Of a stretch of 7,089 nt of DNA, positions 6,086-7,089 are shown piece after piece (the first letter of the stretch is position 1; the number at the start of each line of letters is the position of its first letter). The notes beneath the pieces are model-generated. The model had not been told where the DNA came from, made no database searches, and was given only the letters and a program-made list of their open reading frames with translations. Position numbers and translations under genes: made by a program. The stretch lies in the NCBI GenBank assembly GCA_002341815.1, contig DDOT01000117.1, positions 6,521 through 13,609 of the forward strand. Direction: 5' to 3'. This DNA is from Thiobacillus sp. UBA2487. GTDB taxonomy: Bacteria > Pseudomonadota > Gammaproteobacteria > Burkholderiales > Sulfuriferulaceae.

Positions 6086-7089
6086 ATGACCATGCACAAC
6101 TGGCTGCTGCCCGAATACATTGAAGACCTGTTACCACCGCATGCCGCCCGCACCGAGCATTTGCGTCAACAACTGCTCAACCTGTTTCGCGTACATGGCT
6201 ATGAATTGGTAACACCGCCTTTAATTGAATACCTCGATTCATTGTTAACCGGTGCGGGAAGCGATCTGGATTTGAAAACATTCAAACTGGTCGATCAATT
6301 ATCGGGTAAATCCATGGGGGTACGTGCCGACATCACCCCGCAAACCGCACGCATTGATGCCCACATCCTGAATCGACAAGGGGTTACCCGTCTTTGTTAT
6401 GCCGGTTCCGTAATCCACACCTTGCCTGAACGCACCAACCGCTCGCGCGAACTGATGCAATTGGGTGCTGAAATTTACGGACATGCCGGTCCGGAGGCCG
6501 ACATCGAAGTCATCCAGCTCATGATCCAAGGGCTTAAGCAGTCAGGTATTGATGACATTCATCTGGATATTGGCCATGTCGGTGTCTTCCGTGGTTTGCT
6601 GGAACACGCCGGCATGGTGGATGAACTACAAATCCAGGACCTGTTTGCCGCCTTGCAAGCCAAGGATATCAGCCTGATTCGCCAACATACCGAGACACTT
6701 GCCCCAGCCATCCGTGATGCCTTGATCGCGTTACCCAATCTGTACGGCAATGACAGCGTACTGAGTACCGCTCAAGCCGTACTGCCAGATCACCCGCTGA
6801 TTCGCACTGCCATCACGCAACTACAGGCAATTGCCAATGAATTACAAACGCAGGTCGTGATTAATTTTGATCTGGGCGAATTGCGTGGCTACCACTACCA
6901 CAGTGGCGTGATGTTTGCCGCCTACACAGCCAACCATCCACAACCTTTGGCGTCTGGCGGGCGATATGACGAAGTTGGCAAAAGCTTTGGCCGGGCACGC
7001 CCTGCCACCGGTTTTAGTCTGGATTTGCGCGAACTGGCTCGTCTCACTGCGCGCGACACCCCTGCCAATGCCATTTTGGCCCCAACGTC
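6086..7089 (+). CDS. hisZ: ATP phosphoribosyltransferase regulatory subunit HisZ, N-terminal part (3' end outside window)
   Basis: HisZ is a histidyl-tRNA-synthetase-like protein without synthetase activity. It binds the short form of HisG and is needed for the first step of histidine synthesis (ATP plus PRPP to phosphoribosyl-ATP) and its feedback control. The frame is open to the right edge: 334 codons, about 50 short of the usual 380-390. It starts M-T-M-H-NWLLPEYIEDLLPP; either ATG (6086 or 6092) could be used, and the second is better spaced from GAAAG. Visible family blocks are the class II synthetase-like core with MGVRADITPQTARIDAH (77-93), RLCYAGSVIHTLP (102-114), QLGAEIYG (125-132), FDLGELRGYHYHSG (261-274), ASGGRYDEVG (289-298) and GRARPATGFSLDLREL (302-317). 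LDIGHVGVFRG (160-170) replaces the matching HisRS strand. The position after hflC is common in beta-proteobacteria, where purA usually follows; that gene would lie outside this window. Confidence 0.93.
   Translation, partial: MTMHNWLLPEYIEDLLPPHAARTEHLRQQLLNLFRVHGYELVTPPLIEYLDSLLTGAGSDLDLKTFKLVDQLSGKSMGVRADITPQTARIDAHILNRQGVTRLCYAGSVIHTLPERTNRSRELMQLGAEIYGHAGPEADIEVIQLMIQGLKQSGIDDIHLDIGHVGVFRGLLEHAGMVDELQIQDLFAALQAKDISLIRQHTETLAPAIRDALIALPNLYGNDSVLSTAQAVLPDHPLIRTAITQLQAIANELQTQVVINFDLGELRGYHYHSGVMFAAYTANHPQPLASGGRYDEVGKSFGRARPATGFSLDLRELARLTARDTPANAILAPT

Overview
The window reads as an ordinary stretch of a proteobacterial core chromosome. It holds six protein-coding genes, two of them cut by the window edges, with short gaps. 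Gene content and order (hfq-hflX-hflK-hflC-hisZ) are typical of beta-proteobacteria and some gamma-proteobacteria. A beta-proteobacterium is favoured. The HisZ N-terminus (NWLLPEYIEDLLP) and HflK segment (RNKVLKESLMLTDDENI) resemble beta-proteobacterial forms as I remember them, and HflX and Hfq have short C-termini. HisZ also implies the short, HisZ-dependent form of HisG. I cannot name the genus.

Left part (1-2119): the 3' end of a class I SAM-dependent methyltransferase gene on the + strand ends in a good hairpin terminator. It converges with a complete pgi gene (glucose-6-phosphate isomerase) on the - strand. pgi uses an internal ATG at 2119, giving 550 aa and a strong ribosome binding site.

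Middle (2120-2391): a divergent control region of about 270 bp separates pgi from hfq. It holds a candidate promoter for each gene and several dyads and direct repeats that could be operators. No further gene is seen in it.

Right part (2392-6040): hfq, hflX, hflK and hflC lie on the + strand and look like one operon. hfq/hflX overlap as TAATG and hflK/hflC as ATGA. Hfq is the RNA chaperone, HflX a ribosome-splitting GTPase, and HflK/HflC the SPFH membrane complex that regulates the FtsH protease. They share a theme of RNA, ribosome and membrane-protein quality control. The 120-bp hflX-hflK gap contains a hairpin and a 26-codon open frame that stops just before hflK. After hflC come a terminator-like hairpin and, almost at once, hisZ (6086 to the right edge), whose product is the regulatory subunit of the first enzyme of histidine synthesis.

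I found no mobile element, CRISPR array, RNA gene or defence cassette, and nothing that I would call a new system. The points worth a second look are small regulatory structures: overlapping hairpins before hisZ, nested dyads between pgi and hfq, and the hflX-hflK gap.
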